64,000 nucleotides of DNA. Source: Echinometra lucunter (lineage: Eukaryota; Echinodermata; Echinoidea; Camarodonta; Echinometridae). This document shows positions 11,435-22,710 of this stretch, piece after piece. The position numbers and the translations under genes are program-made. How positions within the stretch are numbered: the first letter of the stretch is position 1; each line of letters opens with the position of its first letter. The DNA lies in the NCBI GenBank assembly GCA_029962745.1, contig CM057155.1, positions 30,872,896 to 30,936,895 on the forward strand. Direction: 5' to 3'. The notes under the pieces were generated by a model that did no database searches, was not told the origin of the DNA, and saw nothing but the letters and a program-made list of their open reading frames with translations.

Positions 11435-12347
11435 CCATTCCTTCATTCCACCCCTTACTTTTCTCAGTTATCTTTCTTTCTCTTCTTTTCTCTTCTCTTC
11501 TCTTCTCAATTTTTCCATGCAGCGCAATATAAATTTGATTAAACGCAACTAAAAAAATTGAAAAAAAATTAAACGCATTTGGTTTTCAACCAATTAGGAT
11601 TAAGTATTTGGGACTTACGTTTAATTTTTTGAGTTGCATTTAATTACAACTGTTTATGCAAGAGGGTCCATTTGTCTTTAGACTGCATTATTGCAATAAG
11701 ATAATTTTAGACTGTTAGGATACATCAGTACAGATACGAAGATACGAAGTATCACTAATTTCCGTCTTCAGCTAATTCTTTTTTTTTCTCTCTCTCTCTC
11801 TTTCTTTCTTTTCTTCGGCTAATTCTATGCGATCAAGGATCCATTTCATGCAACCCTTTTCTAAGAGTCCTTGCCCTTCATTCTTTCGTGCCAAGTTCTG
11901 TTTTAAATCGTTTGATCTCCCCTCCTAGTTCGGACCTCTTCTAGTTCTGCTTTTCACAAAAAGCCTATCGTTACCATGCTTACAGGAGAATGAGGAAAAA
12001 GTTGACAAGTTTAAAAAACGTTGAACGAGAAATTCACCATCGCGTGTTGGCTGCGAACGAAAGTCCACGCCGTTTGCACGGCATATGGCAATAATTCACT
12101 TACCAACAATAAATAGTCATGATGAATTATGTTTTTCGTCTCGTAAATAATGTTAAAGAAGACTACTTGAGTAGCTAAGTCAGAATAGGTGTTGATGAAA
12201 TACGCCCTTTTGTAATGATACAATTTATGTATCTACAGTATATACAATCATGAAATGTGGACGCTAACCGTGACTGCGAAATGCTTTCCCATGAGAAGTT
12301 TTTTTGCTTCGTCTAATTTTCTGTTTGTTTTAGATAAGTGTGTATAG

Positions 12348-12585
12348 CAGGGGCTGCGATTTATTTTTTTGAGTGGGGGGCTGACATCCAGACAGGCGGG
12401 GTCCAGGGGAACGAGCCCCCTGAAGCCCTTGGGTTTTATGGTTTGCGAGCCTATGAGCTATTTAAATTATAAGTTTTACGATTGATATTTTTTCTTTTTC
12501 TTTTTTCCCCCCGAAATTGTGTGTGTGTGTGGGGGGGGGGGGGGGGCTGCAGCCCCCTGCCCCTCCTCCGTTTCCGCGGCCCCTG
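12348..12585. mobile_element. Possible hAT-type MITE
   Basis: The left end CAGGGGCTGCG pairs with the right end CGCGGCCCCTG, the usual CAGGG-type terminus of hAT elements. TATAG flanks both ends (12343-12347 and 12586-12590), shorter than the 8 bp expected for hAT. A poly-G tract lies near 12530-12546. Confidence 0.4.
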
Positions 12586-12725
12586 TATAGTTTGTGTGTG
12601 TAATCCTTTTGTTGGCAGTTTAATCTGTATACGACATGGTCATCGGAACGTGCGAGTCACTATTGTCTTTTGCATGCGAGGTGCCATTGTGGTCTAGTGG
12701 GCAAGTCTGTGGATTATGAACCATA

Positions 12726-13081
12726 CACACTAAGAAAAAAAGGTCCAATTTTTGCACCCTTCAAATACAACACTGGGAGCTCCTTTCTAGGTACAACTTT
12801 GCACCCTAAGAAGCATTTTGCACCTTTAAGGGAGCAGTGAGCTACATTTTTGCACCCTTAAGGGAAGGTGCAAATTTGCACCCTTTTGAATGCAAAAATT
12901 TCTGCACACTTAAAGGAGCAAAGTTGCACCTTTAAGGGTGCAGACGGGCATCTCCGGGTGCCAACAAGTACAAAAGGGTGCATCTTTGCACCCTTTTTCA
13001 TGTAGGGTGCAAGATTGCATCCCAAAAGGTGCTGCTAGTGCTGCATTTAGCGTGCAAAATTAAACCTTTTTTTTTAGTCTG
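12726..13081. mobile_element. MITE with TA target duplication, inside the SINE
   Basis: Terminal inverted repeats CACACTAAGAAAAAAAGG and its near complement CCTTTTTTTTTAGTCTG are flanked by TA on both sides (12724-12725, 13082-13083). A TA duplication is typical of Tc1/mariner-type transposition. The interior repeats TTTGCACCCTT and its complement several times, giving extra short palindromes. No reading frame of note. Confidence 0.75.
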
Positions 13082-13155
13082 TAGAGTACGGGATTTGAAT
13101 CCCTGGAGCAGCAAGAATACCCCTGGCAAGACATTACTCTCCATTTGCCGGTTCC

Positions 13156-13562
13156 ATGACATTTGCTCCGGCGACATATGCTCCGCCGACATTTGCTCTG
13201 CCGACAATTGCTCCGCCGACAATTGCTCCGCCGACATTTGCTGTCGTTTTGGAGGATATATGTCGGCGGAGCATATGTCGGCGGAGCAAATGTCGCCGGA
13301 GCAAATGTCGTCGTTTCGGAGCAAATGTCGGCGGAGCAAATGTCGGCGGAGCATATGTCGGCGGAGCATATGTCGGCGGAGCAAATGTCGGCGGAGCAAA
13401 TGTCGGCGGAGCAATTGTCGGCGGAGCAATTGTCGGCGGAGCAAATGTCGGCGGAGCATATGTCGCGGAGCACTTGTCGCGGAGCACTTGTCGCGGAGCA
13501 CTTGTCATTTTCGGAGCAGTTGTCGGCGGAGCAAATGTCGCCGGAGCAAATGTCGTGTCACC
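13156..13562. repeat. Palindromic 15-bp minisatellite
   Basis: The unit GCAAATGTCGGCGGA, with variants GCATATG and GCAATTG, repeats about 18 times after 13260. Before that, the complementary unit GACATTTGCTCCGCC repeats about six times, so the two halves can fold back. Because 15 is divisible by three, several frames on both strands stay open and give 5-residue periodic peptides. These are not real proteins. Confidence 0.9.
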
Positions 13563-13802
13563 CCATTTGCCACACTCGACACAGGTGAGGTGAATGGGTA
13601 CCTGGCAGGAATTAATTCCTTCAAATACTTGAGCGGTGTAATGGCAGCTTGGCTAAAGCTAGGCTAATATTAATATCAAAGGGGGTAGAGAGGAGAAAGA
13701 GGAAGACAAGAAATAGACTAAGAACAGAAGACGGGTTTGTGAGCTAGTGAAAAGGGAAGTTCACATAAAACGAAAATTACATAGAAGTTTAGAAAGTGAG
13801 GT

Positions 13803-13831
13803 GTGGAGAGAGAAAGATAGGGAGAGAGAGG

Positions 13832-13902
<71 letters not shown>
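13803..13902. repeat. (GA)n microsatellite
   Basis: About 100 bases of mostly perfect GA dinucleotides. Confidence 0.98.
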
Positions 13903-13906
<4 letters not shown>

Positions 13907-14282
13907 GGATGACAATGTAACTGAATCTTGGGGATGAAATTAATACTTTCTCCAGTCACGGAGGGCCTGGTTTTTTGTTCCCATGACCTCGTTTCCATCA
14001 TTCTCATGTTTCCAGGACGACGAAATAATGCTTTTAAGATTTTAACATATCCATGGTAGTAAAAGGGTCCTATTTTCCAAGGATACGTTAAATGGGAATT
14101 TCTTTATGTTTCTGAAAATATTTCTAGGAATTTACCCTTTTCCTCCCATTTCGGCAATAAAAGGAAATAGAGGGCGATGATCCATATTCAAGAAAGGTTG
14201 GGGGTCTAACATTATTAAGACGATATACGCTTCATACATAAACAATCCCTGTCATAAGTCTGAAGATGATAACGTTAAAATG

Positions 14283-14299
14283 ACGATGATGACGACGAC

Positions 14300-14335
<36 letters not shown>

Positions 14336-14345
14336 AATGATGATG
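14283..14345. repeat. (GAT)n microsatellite
   Basis: GAC/GAT trinucleotide iterations, mostly GAT. Confidence 0.95.
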
Positions 14346-14609
14346 ATAATGTTGATGAAGATGATCATGATGAAATAGGGTTGATATAGGACCACGAAGA
14401 CAAAAACGATATAAATTCTAGGGGAGATTACCAAATGACGAGGGCAAAGAAGGGCTCCGGAGCAAACCACAAGAGCACTGATACTGAAAAGAGAATGGAA
14501 TGGAATTCGACGGGTAATGATGACAAGTGAAGTCGCCCTATCTGTCGTTCTCATGACCTGCCTACTCATTACGGGTCAAAGGAGAAACATAAATCGCTCT
14601 TAACTTCAG

Positions 14610-14764
14610 CAAAGTCTCTCCTTTGGTCTGACTTTGAGAGTCTCCCAGAAGCAGGTCGTGCTCTCGTGAAAAAAGCGAAAAAGTATTATCGGAAGGTGGA
14701 CCCTGCTAGGGTTCATGTTCCGAATAACCGGCGCGTATCGTATAAATTTGTAGCTCCTGATTGA
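14610..14764 (+). CDS. Candidate terminal exon of an unknown plus-strand gene
   Basis: After an acceptor (CTCTTAACTTCAG) the frame starts with two bases of a split codon. It then reads 50 codons to TGA at 14762-14764. It contains LVKKAKKYYRKVDPARVHVP and ends RRVSYKFVAPD. A canonical AATAAA lies 84 bases after the stop, which supports a true 3' end. It needs an upstream exon ending after one codon base. The exons proposed at 4854 and 8006 could belong to the same gene, but the connecting exon was not found. The family is not recognised. Confidence 0.4.
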
Positions 14765-14847
14765 CATGAAGGAAATACTTATTTGTGATATTACCAAAAA
14801 AAAATTAAGGAAACATCTACTTATGCCATGATTCAACACAAGAGAAG

Positions 14848-14853
14848 AATAAA
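14848..14853 (+). promoter_or_regulatory. Polyadenylation signal AATAAA
   Basis: AATAAA lies 84 bases downstream of the candidate stop codon at 14762-14764. The spacing is normal for a short 3' UTR. Confidence 0.4.
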
Positions 14854-14987
14854 ATTTCTCCTAGTTAGGATTAGTGACATCATGGCAAAATTATATATCT
14901 CAGACGAAAAAAAAAATCTTGATAACTATACTCATTCTTATACCTGTATTCTGGTCATTCCTTAACATTTATTCTCAAAACAAAATC

Positions 14988-15242
14988 TGGAGGCGCTGTG
15001 CTTCGGTGGTAGAGCAGTGGTCTCGTAACCGGGAGTACCCGGGTTCGAAACCAAGTGGATGTGCTGCGGCCCTTTGTTAAGGTAAGGTATTAATCCTCAT
15101 TACCAAGTCCTTCGGCATGTTGGGAGGGGACTTAAAGCCGTCGGTCCTTGGTTGCTTACTTACAAGCATACACATGCTTTCTTAGCAGTCAGGTTAAATA
15201 ACCAACCATTTAACCAACCAAATGAATGAATGAATGAATGAA
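14988..15242 (+). mobile_element. tRNA-derived SINE, second family
   Basis: The head has an A box (CGGTGGTAGAGCAGTGG) and a B box (GGGTTCGAAACC). The body differs from the 7231 family (GACTTAAAGCCGTCGGTCC at about 15130) and ends in (AATG)n at about 15220-15240. The phrase around GTCGGTCC recurs on the minus strand in the 7SL-like SINE at 55500-55680. Confidence 0.75.
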
Positions 15243-15300
15243 CTCCATGTCCGCTTAATAACCAACATGCTTTTACGAGATCAGGTGCAGGATTACTGGT

Positions 15301-15412
15301 TTAAACCCATTCGTGACAGAGGGATCATATTGTGTGGTTTGGCTTGATAGCTTTCGATACAGAACCCTAAAAATCATACCAAATACATGAGCAGAGGGAA
15401 CAAAAAAATTTT
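15301..15412 (+). mobile_element. Truncated copy of the TTAA/CCCATTCGTGACAG MITE
   Basis: It begins TTAAACCCATTCGTGACAG and follows the family consensus through AAAAATCATACCAAATACAT, then breaks off. The right three quarters are missing. It is the only copy seen outside the large gene. Confidence 0.85.
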
Positions 15413-15435
15413 CCGGGCTATCGCGAGCCTCCCTG

Positions 15436-15515
15436 TAGGAATAAAAGGGAACTCAATTCCGAATCGTAGTGACGTCACCCGGTGACGTCACAGCAATCTG
15501 GCCTTTATTCCTAAC
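15436..15515. repeat. Hairpin with two CRE palindromes
   Basis: TAGGAATAAAAGG at the left pairs with CCTTTATTCCTA at the right. At the apex, GTGACGTCACCCGGTGACGT carries two TGACGTCA sites (15470-15477 and 15483-15490). It is either a short foldback element or a regulatory site. The 15520-16860 stretch to its right has no supported gene. Confidence 0.5.
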
Positions 15516-16861
15516 CAAAGGATTGCAGTTAACCAAAATTTCGATTTTTAGTATTCCTATCATTATTCAGAACTTCAAATAAGATCATTTTACAGGTTTA
15601 AACTTTCATATTTAATTCAAAATGCCATTTGTTCGAAAATCGGGTCGCAGTCGGATCGTGTAGTGTGCGGCGAGCTTTATTCTTTTCACCACTTCCTCAA
15701 TACGCAGAAGTCAAAACCTTGAATATGTTTTAATCAGTTAGAAAATCACATTGTTGCAGTATTTAAATGAATAGACAATGTCTATGCGATACATGGTAAT
15801 GATTTTTTTAAAAATACTTAAAACCTTCTGCCAATACTTAGTCCACTGCCTGGACTGTTTAACGTATCACGCATTCGATCGGCTGAGAATGTACGCTATC
15901 AATGGTCATAACGGCGACAGTCGCTTTTTTTTTTTTCTTCTTCTTTTTTTTTAGAGAGGTGAATTTTCGGGGATCGCGCGATTCGTGGAGTGCAGCGCTA
16001 CGTGTGGAGAGTGCGCCAAATGAACAAGGTTAGCAAAGGGCATATTTTTTTTTAAATGGACAGAGTCTGGACTAGCCAATACTGAGAATTTCATGTGATT
16101 TCATTATTGGAAAATAACTTTGGTGTTGCGTGTTCGCTTAATTTTACACTTTTCCTATACGTCAGCTAGATTTTTTTTTGTTCAGTTGATATTTTGATTT
16201 CGTGGAATATGTGTGCAATATTTCGTTTGTAATCCGAACTCTAGGCATGTACGAATGATTTCATCATTTCAAATTCACTGATTATAATAAACAGTCAAAT
16301 ACGCACATGTTTGGATACGAGAATGAAATGTATAGCAGGCATGTTGTATTCATTTCAGAGGGAAAGAAATAAATGTTTTAGCTTTCAGTGCCAAACTTGA
16401 TTGTTGCTCTAACAGAAGAAAAAACTTTCGATGGGGGATCGTTTTCCCCAAATACTTGTAACCAAAGACGAGAGAAAATGTCTCAAGAATGAACCGATTC
16501 TTTTCTTCTCTTCTCCAAGCTTTGTCAGTTTCTATCCTCTTTCGCTAAGAAAGCCTGCAGGCCTCCAGTTATGGAACTATTGTACAAAAATCAAAACGCC
16601 CCCAATCCTCTAGGTTTTTGCATCAGCTTGATTTTGGTAAAGTCTAGCCCCCCCCCCCCCCTCCGAAAAAGAATACATCTACGTGATGTGATGACAAATA
16701 AAATTCTCGGTGAAACAGGTGAACTTCCGAGCAAAAGACAGAAGGAAATCAGACTAAAACAGAAATGAAACTTCATTTTCCTTTCCAACATCGCTTTTTC
16801 TAAGTACTATTCCTTTTTATCCGATCCAAGTATCTCAATCATCTCTTGTGTCTTGGCATTA

Positions 16862-17038
16862 CAGTGAAAACTCGGTATTAAGAGATCTGATATAACAATA
16901 TTCCTAATATAACAAGGTAAAATTCTGGTCCCAGCTCTTTATATTTCATTGTTTTTTTACCCTGATATAACAAGATTCCTGCATATAACAAAGTAATTTT
17001 GATGGCCCCAAGAACCTCGTTATTCTGAGTTTCAACTG
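16862..17038. mobile_element. MITE with TA target duplication
   Basis: The ends CAGTGAAAACTCG and GAGTTTCAACTG are inverted repeats flanked by TA (16860-16861, 17039-17040). TATAACAA recurs inside. The CAGT...CTCG terminus is like pogo/Tigger-type elements of the Tc1/mariner superfamily. Confidence 0.75.
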
Positions 17039-17994
17039 TATATTGCTTCTCCCTCCCACCTACCCCCTTCTTTCTTTCTCTCTCTCTCTCTCTCTCTCTC
17101 AATTGAATTTCGTCAATGCACACCGATTTTCTCGATGACGCCACAATCCTGACAATTTAAGTGGAGTGTTTGACTTCCAAGCTCGACGAACTTTCCTTCC
17201 TTGCGCTAGCCGGTAAAATCTCTTAAACAGACATCTTGAGTAGAAATTGAGCAGAAAATGAGGGGGACTAAGGAGCCGCAATTTAGTGAAGTAAATTATA
17301 AGTTCAAGGCTTAGTGTATGCCGAAAAGAAAATATATACGAGCCGCATGAGGCTCTAGGGGGTCCACTTGAAACCGTACGCCCTTCACCTCGGCTCGCAA
17401 TTTACCCATGCTCGGTACAATCGGGGGCGGAACGCAGGGCGGTTACTTTTTTATGTTGTCTCCATGCAGTAGCGAATCGAAGGTACATAGGGGTAGGTGT
17501 CCCTTCATTCTTGGCCGAATCCAAAGAGCGTTATGTGTACACGTATCAAGTCTTGGGCGTCGGAGATGAGGCAAGCTCTAGCCCTATGCTCTAGCCCCCA
17601 TCCATTTAAAAACTCCTGCATTCGCTACTGCTCTTTCTTTGCATGAAGGGAAACTTCCTTCCCACGCTTATTTTCAGTCAACCTACAATCTAGAAACTGC
17701 CATCAATTTTCAAGATAATGGATTTCTTTTCAATTCAGTTCATGCGGGGTTGACAAAATTGATAGAAAATGCCAAATGGAATGGTCAGTAGTCAAATGTG
17801 AAAAAAAGTTTATGCTTATAAAAAGTGCGCATATTATCGTTATGGAGATCTGCAAGCACCTCTTAACCACAATCAACATCAATTTGGAATATATTGTACA
17901 ATCAAAATCAGTGAGGCAGAACTAAAGCATAACGTTATGTAACATTTTAATTGATATGACGCAGAGACATGAGATAGAGTGTAATGTACCATCT

Positions 17995-18162
17995 GAGACA
18001 AAATCATTTCATAGAATCTAATGATATAAAATTCTTTATACAAATATTGCAACTTAAAAAGAAAATATGAATGGATTTTGAGACAAAATCATTTCATAGA
18101 ATCTAATGATATAAAATTCTTTATACAAATATTGCAACTTAAAAAGAAAATATGAATGGATT
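17995..18162. repeat. 85-bp tandem duplication
   Basis: A segment starting GAGACAAAATCATTTCATAG at 17995 is repeated at 18080 with almost no change, which implies a recent duplication. The 17100-17990 stretch on its left contains no gene I can support. Confidence 0.95.
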
Positions 18163-18407
18163 ACACGGCTTAACATTGAAACATTTACAGGCCTGTAATT
18201 ATCATGAATGCCTGGAAGCAAACAGTTAACTTAATAATAACATGTATTGTTCAACATATTATTATCAAATTTTAATACCTTTAAACAAGTACGACTTTCT
18301 ACGATATTCTAAAAATACATATTTCCACATATAAAGAAAAATACAATAATTACAAGGGCAGATTGCAAACATGCTTAAAAAACCCCACTAAATGTTTATG
18401 AGATAAT

Positions 18408-20013
18408 CATGGGTGTCGATTTGAGTTCGCGGTTGGGGGGGATAACGAATGCCCAAAATCCTCGACCGCTGAGCAAAGCGACCGAGCGGGGAAAGGTACG
18501 TGAAAGATAGACTAAATAAGCGGGGGGGGGGGGGGGGGTTAGGACCTGTTTTATCAGCCCATATCTCTGAATTATTAGTCTAATCTACCGTTACTCCCAT
18601 CAACCGCACAAAAATTGTTTTCAAACAATATCGCAGAGGTACATCCTCATTACTCGAATGAGAATTTAAGGGGATTTGAACCTTTACTTAAGAGTATCCC
18701 GTTTTTATTTTGCGAGCGAGCGAAGCGAGCGAGCCGAAAATTCCACTTTCTAGTTATGAAAGAAATGTTATTTGTCCTCAAAGTATACACTCAAGCGATA
18801 TAAGATGTTTGAATAAATCAGCACCTCGCTGGTCCAATTGTTTAGTTTCCTAAACCACCCTATTTCAAATATTACAAGCGAGGGAGGGCGAGATAAGGGA
18901 AAACACACTCTTTTAGCGATGAAATGTTATTTTGTCATCAAAATCCACTATAGGTCTATAGAATATTACACATTTGAGTGAGCGCTGCGAGCGAGGAAAA
19001 AATTACATTCTTTGATAGCCTCAAAGATATCTAAATAGTATTTGATCACCTTATTGCAAATATGATGCCTTTTGGCGCATCGCTTGCCATCTAAAACCAT
19101 TTTGTATGAGCGAGCGAAGCAAGCTGCCGACAAAAACTCTGTTTCTTTCTAATAAAACGTAAAATTTCCACCAAAATGAATTAGATGAATTTTATGATGT
19201 ACCATTTCCCTGTATTCGAGAAAAGCTTCAAATCTCGCTGTAAAAACAGTACAGTATTTGGACATGTTGCTGAGGGAATAAGAGCGCTTGCCTCCTGATT
19301 TCGTTTCTATGAGCGAGCGGAGCGAGTGAGCGAGAAAGGGTTATTTTTTCAATACTGAGAACAGCTCGGTTCTGTAATGTACTATTACTCAAATTTTATG
19401 ATTTTGATACAGTATATTATTTTCATCAGCATCCCCCTTTCTGTTTCTCTTATTTGGTAAGATAGGAATAGGCTATCGGTCACAGGCCGTTATCTCATGG
19501 AAATTCTTGTTATGGGTCTTCTTCCCGTTCGACTCCTTGCAGTTATATCACAAGAGTACATGTATAATATTGGATAGAAAGACAAGATGCAAACCAGTTT
19601 AATTTCAAAATAAACCCTCATGAAAATATTAACTGCATGGCATTGGTTAAGATAACAAAAGATATTAAATGCGAGTAGAACAATAATACCATACTATTTG
19701 ATAGAAAGACAAGATGCAAACCGATTTGCTTTTATAAAGACAGTATAATAACCTCATTGGTTGGGATACATAAAATGCGAGCGAGCGAAGCGAGCGAGCA
19801 CTGAAAGCCTTTTTCTTTTCCTTTCCTTGCTCTTTATTCTCTTTGTCTTTACTTTTTTTTTAGGATTATAGGAGGCAATGAAAATTTTCATGTTTTTCAA
19901 GTTGAATTATTTGGGGGGGGGGGGGATGATTGTACAGGCCATCCCCCCTGACCAAAATATTGGGGGTATATATATCCCCCCATCCCCCCCCCCCCCCCGG
20001 ATCGACACCCATG
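18408..20013. mobile_element. Non-autonomous hAT-like element, 1.6 kb, 8-bp TSD
   Basis: The ends CATGGGTGTCGAT and ATCGACACCCATG are perfect inverted repeats. The same 8 bases GAGATAAT flank them at 18400-18407 and 20014-20021. An 8-bp duplication is the hAT signature. No transposase frame is visible. The interior carries at least six copies of GCGAGCGAAGCGAGCG-like motifs (about 18460, 18712, 18972, 19110, 19310, 19780) embedded in roughly repeated AT-rich blocks, and poly-G/poly-C tracts near both ends. Confidence 0.8.
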
Positions 20014-20649
20014 GAGATAATGTATACATGTAGCCTTGTGTTCACAGGGTATTTCAGATAGTATAGAGTTATAAAGACTACCTCATTATCAAAGCAGCTA
20101 AGAAACATGAAAAATGTTTTCCCCCGATAGAAATTTGCCTGAAAGACGACACATTTTAAAGCTCACACACCTCCATGATATCAGTATAAATCAAGAAAGA
20201 AAGACGTTTCTCTCAAAAAGACTATCACATCTTCCTTTAGACATGAGTATCATTATAAAAAGAGATATTTTGGAATCTAAAGCACATTGTTTTATACTCT
20301 GCTCCCTGTTTTTTTTTTTTTTTTTGTTGTTGAATTACGATACGATGATCGGTGTTTGGCCCAACAGATATTATTGGGAGGGCCAATGGTTAATGTTATA
20401 CAGTACTAAACGTAAATTTTCACTTGTAATACGGAGGACATGAGGAATATTCATCCTTCTCCTGAAATATAGCCCGCTATTAATTGTAAATGATCCCCCT
20501 TCCCCGCGGGGAGGGGGAGGCTGCAATATATCACAAGCCTACATTACTTTATAGGCCTAATGCTGTGCCGTTTTTAACAAAACTTTAAAAAAGGACTGCA
20601 TTCTTTTTTCATTTAAATTATCTAGTTTTATTCAGAACGCTCATGACCT
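20014..20649. other. No gene seen
   Basis: AT-rich sequence to the right of the hAT-like element. It has a poly-T run at about 20312 and a short GC hairpin at about 20500, but no exon or known repeat. Confidence 0.4.
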
Positions 20650-20945
20650 ATTGAAGACAACATTTCATAATAATGATAATAATATCGCGCCAAATTCACT
20701 GTGTGGAGTGCTCAAGGCGCCTGTACATGTAAATGATCAAGAATCCAAAAGAAATGTTTTGAGATGATTTTTAAAAGCGTCAGAGGATGAACACTTTTTG
20801 ATGTCTTCAGGAAGGCTATTCCATAATTTAGAACTTGAGTAAGCAAAGGATCTCCCCCCCCCCCCAATCTTTGATAACCCTCAACATTGCACTTTCTCCT
20901 CAAACATGGAAAACATGAAATGCTGGGATAACCCCACATCTTTTA
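20650..20945 (+). repeat. Dispersed repeat with (TAA)n and ATTCCATA motif
   Basis: Order: TAATAATGATAATAATATC, GTGGAGTGCTCAAGGCGCC, then AGGAAGGCTATTCCATAATT. Related order is seen at 34229-34500 and 60483-60790. It is probably a retrotransposon-derived sequence; the class is not settled. Confidence 0.5.
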
Positions 20946-21182
20946 GGTGACGTGTATGACCTTTTGACCTGGGATACGATGCACGTAACCTTTCAATTGA
21001 TACGACCTTTCCCATTATCACCTACTTTGGTCGCGTTCTGCAGGGACAAAATGGTAATGAAAGTTTATGATTTGTGTTCATACCACAAACTCCGATCTTC
21101 TCTCTTTTTTGGGGGGAAGAATACCTTTGGCGGTGTCCGTTCACTACAAATTCTCTCTGCTGGCTGTACGTAGGATTTGATA

Positions 21183-21245
21183 ATCAAATTCAAATTCAAA
21201 TTCAAATTCAAATTCAAATTCAAATTCATATTTATTAATTTCCAA
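21183..21245 (-). mobile_element. Tail of a minus-strand non-LTR element
   Basis: (CAAATT)n followed by CATATTTATTAATTTCC. Read on the minus strand this is an AATAAATATG stretch ending in (GAATTT)n, as in retrotransposon tails. Similar tails occur at 43020 and 47378. Confidence 0.5.
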
Positions 21246-21249
21246 TAAA

Positions 21250-22710
21250 GTACTGAGTCTCTTCCCCTCCCCCCCCCCGAAAAAAATCACTTTCAACCAA
21301 TCAAAATCATGTGGTTGCGTTTTAAAATCATTTTTTTTTTAAAGCCAAAGTCCAGGGAACTTGATCATAGAGTACAATGTTTTTCAAAGGACACACATAT
21401 CAACAATCAAATGCCATGATATTTCAGTCAACATCCAAATATTCTATCCACTATGCGACTTCGCCTCCTACATTATATTCTACAATATTTCTGTCGCGGC
21501 AGCGTTCCTTCATTAATCAGTAAATGTCAAATCCGACATGAGCATAAATAATTGTCTCTCCACAACATCCTCTCAAACTTCACTGAACTCTTTTTTTAAA
21601 TTCATTTTTCACAACCTTGTGAACAGAGCTTGTAAAGTTTGTGTGGCTTATGCGTCTTGCGTATCAAAGTACGTCCCAAAAGTGTTTCTAAGGCGTGAAT
21701 ATGAAAGAGATGGTTGTTGTTTGGGGGCAGCCTGAACGCAAGCACTGATGTTGCGACGTCCTACTGCGAATGACAGTGACTTAACTGAGTAGCATAACAA
21801 AACATATTGGGGAAAGCCATGTTGATGGTGCACGTACCACAGGAAGATATGAGTTTAAAACTTAATGCAATAAACGTTCATATTTTCACACGCCCACGTA
21901 ATAAACATTGAAAAAAAACGAAGCATAATACAAGAAAGACAAGCATAATAAAATCGTACCATTATACTGGCAAGAAAAATATCAAATCTGCTCGATCAGC
22001 TTAAAATCTCTAATTTTTGATGAGTTGAAGTTGCAGTCGATCAGCTTTAACTTTCATTGGCAAAAACCTTTTGAGTTGGAACAAGAATGGACAAACAAAC
22101 AAAACAAAAGATAAGCTCTCTTGTATTAGTCCGCATGTACTACTTTCCGATAATGAAAAATTGGAGACAGCGCATAATTTTTATCACTGCCAGTAATGAG
22201 AACACTGCAAAAATAAAGTGTAACACACTAATAAAGATGATGAATGATATTAAACATCCAAACGACATGAGCGCCCAGCAGAGACGGATACAAAAAGTCT
22301 TCATCATCTTCGTCATTATAAACATTGATTTACACTCCCAAAACCTACCTGAATGTTGAAGTCATATAATAGTTGGTAATTATTTCAGCAATGCTTCCTA
22401 GGTACCAATCCACAATGTCATCAAAGTTAAAGGGGTGTCTCCCTATGAAACTATATGAAAGTTAGATGTTTAGAATACATATATTTTGTTAAAATCTGTG
22501 AATAAAAATTTTCAAATCTTATTCATTGCATTGCTATGCCTACCAGAAAGTTTTAGGAATGATCTACAAAAACTTGGATAAAAGGCATGATTTCAGGCAG
22601 TTATCATCATGTTTTACATGGTGTATTTTCATATAGTTTATAAACAAATAGAAATGCAAAATATTTCTAAAATATTAAACACTCGCACAAAACGGCGTTA
22701 TGTGGATCCA
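21250..22710. other. Downstream flank of the 406-residue gene; no gene seen
   Basis: The first several hundred bases left of the stop at 22711 should be the 3' UTR of the minus-strand gene. I see no canonical polyadenylation signal in the first 500 bases. ATGAAACTATATGAAA at about 22446 and TTTCATATAGTTTAT at about 22628 form a short inverted repeat there. Confidence 0.4.

Larger units (their letters stand above)
12683..13673 (+). mobile_element. tRNA-derived SINE interrupted by a MITE and a minisatellite
   Basis: The tRNA-like head (GCCATTGTGGTCTAGTGG, then GGATTATGAACCATA) stops at a MITE. It resumes at 13082 with TAGAGTACGGGATTTGAAT and a B box. The SINE body resumes after the 15-bp minisatellite at about 13590 (ATGGGTACCTGGCAGG, then TTCCTTCAAATACTTGAGCG). 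Joining the pieces gives the same order as the SINE at 7231. Confidence 0.7.

Noticed and set aside
12978..13667. A 229-codon frame and overlapping frames with 5-residue repeats, reminiscent of pentapeptide-repeat proteins
   Set aside because: The DNA unit is 15 bp, so many frames on both strands stay open. Residues do not follow the A(D/N)LXX pattern, and the region is an insertion inside a SINE.
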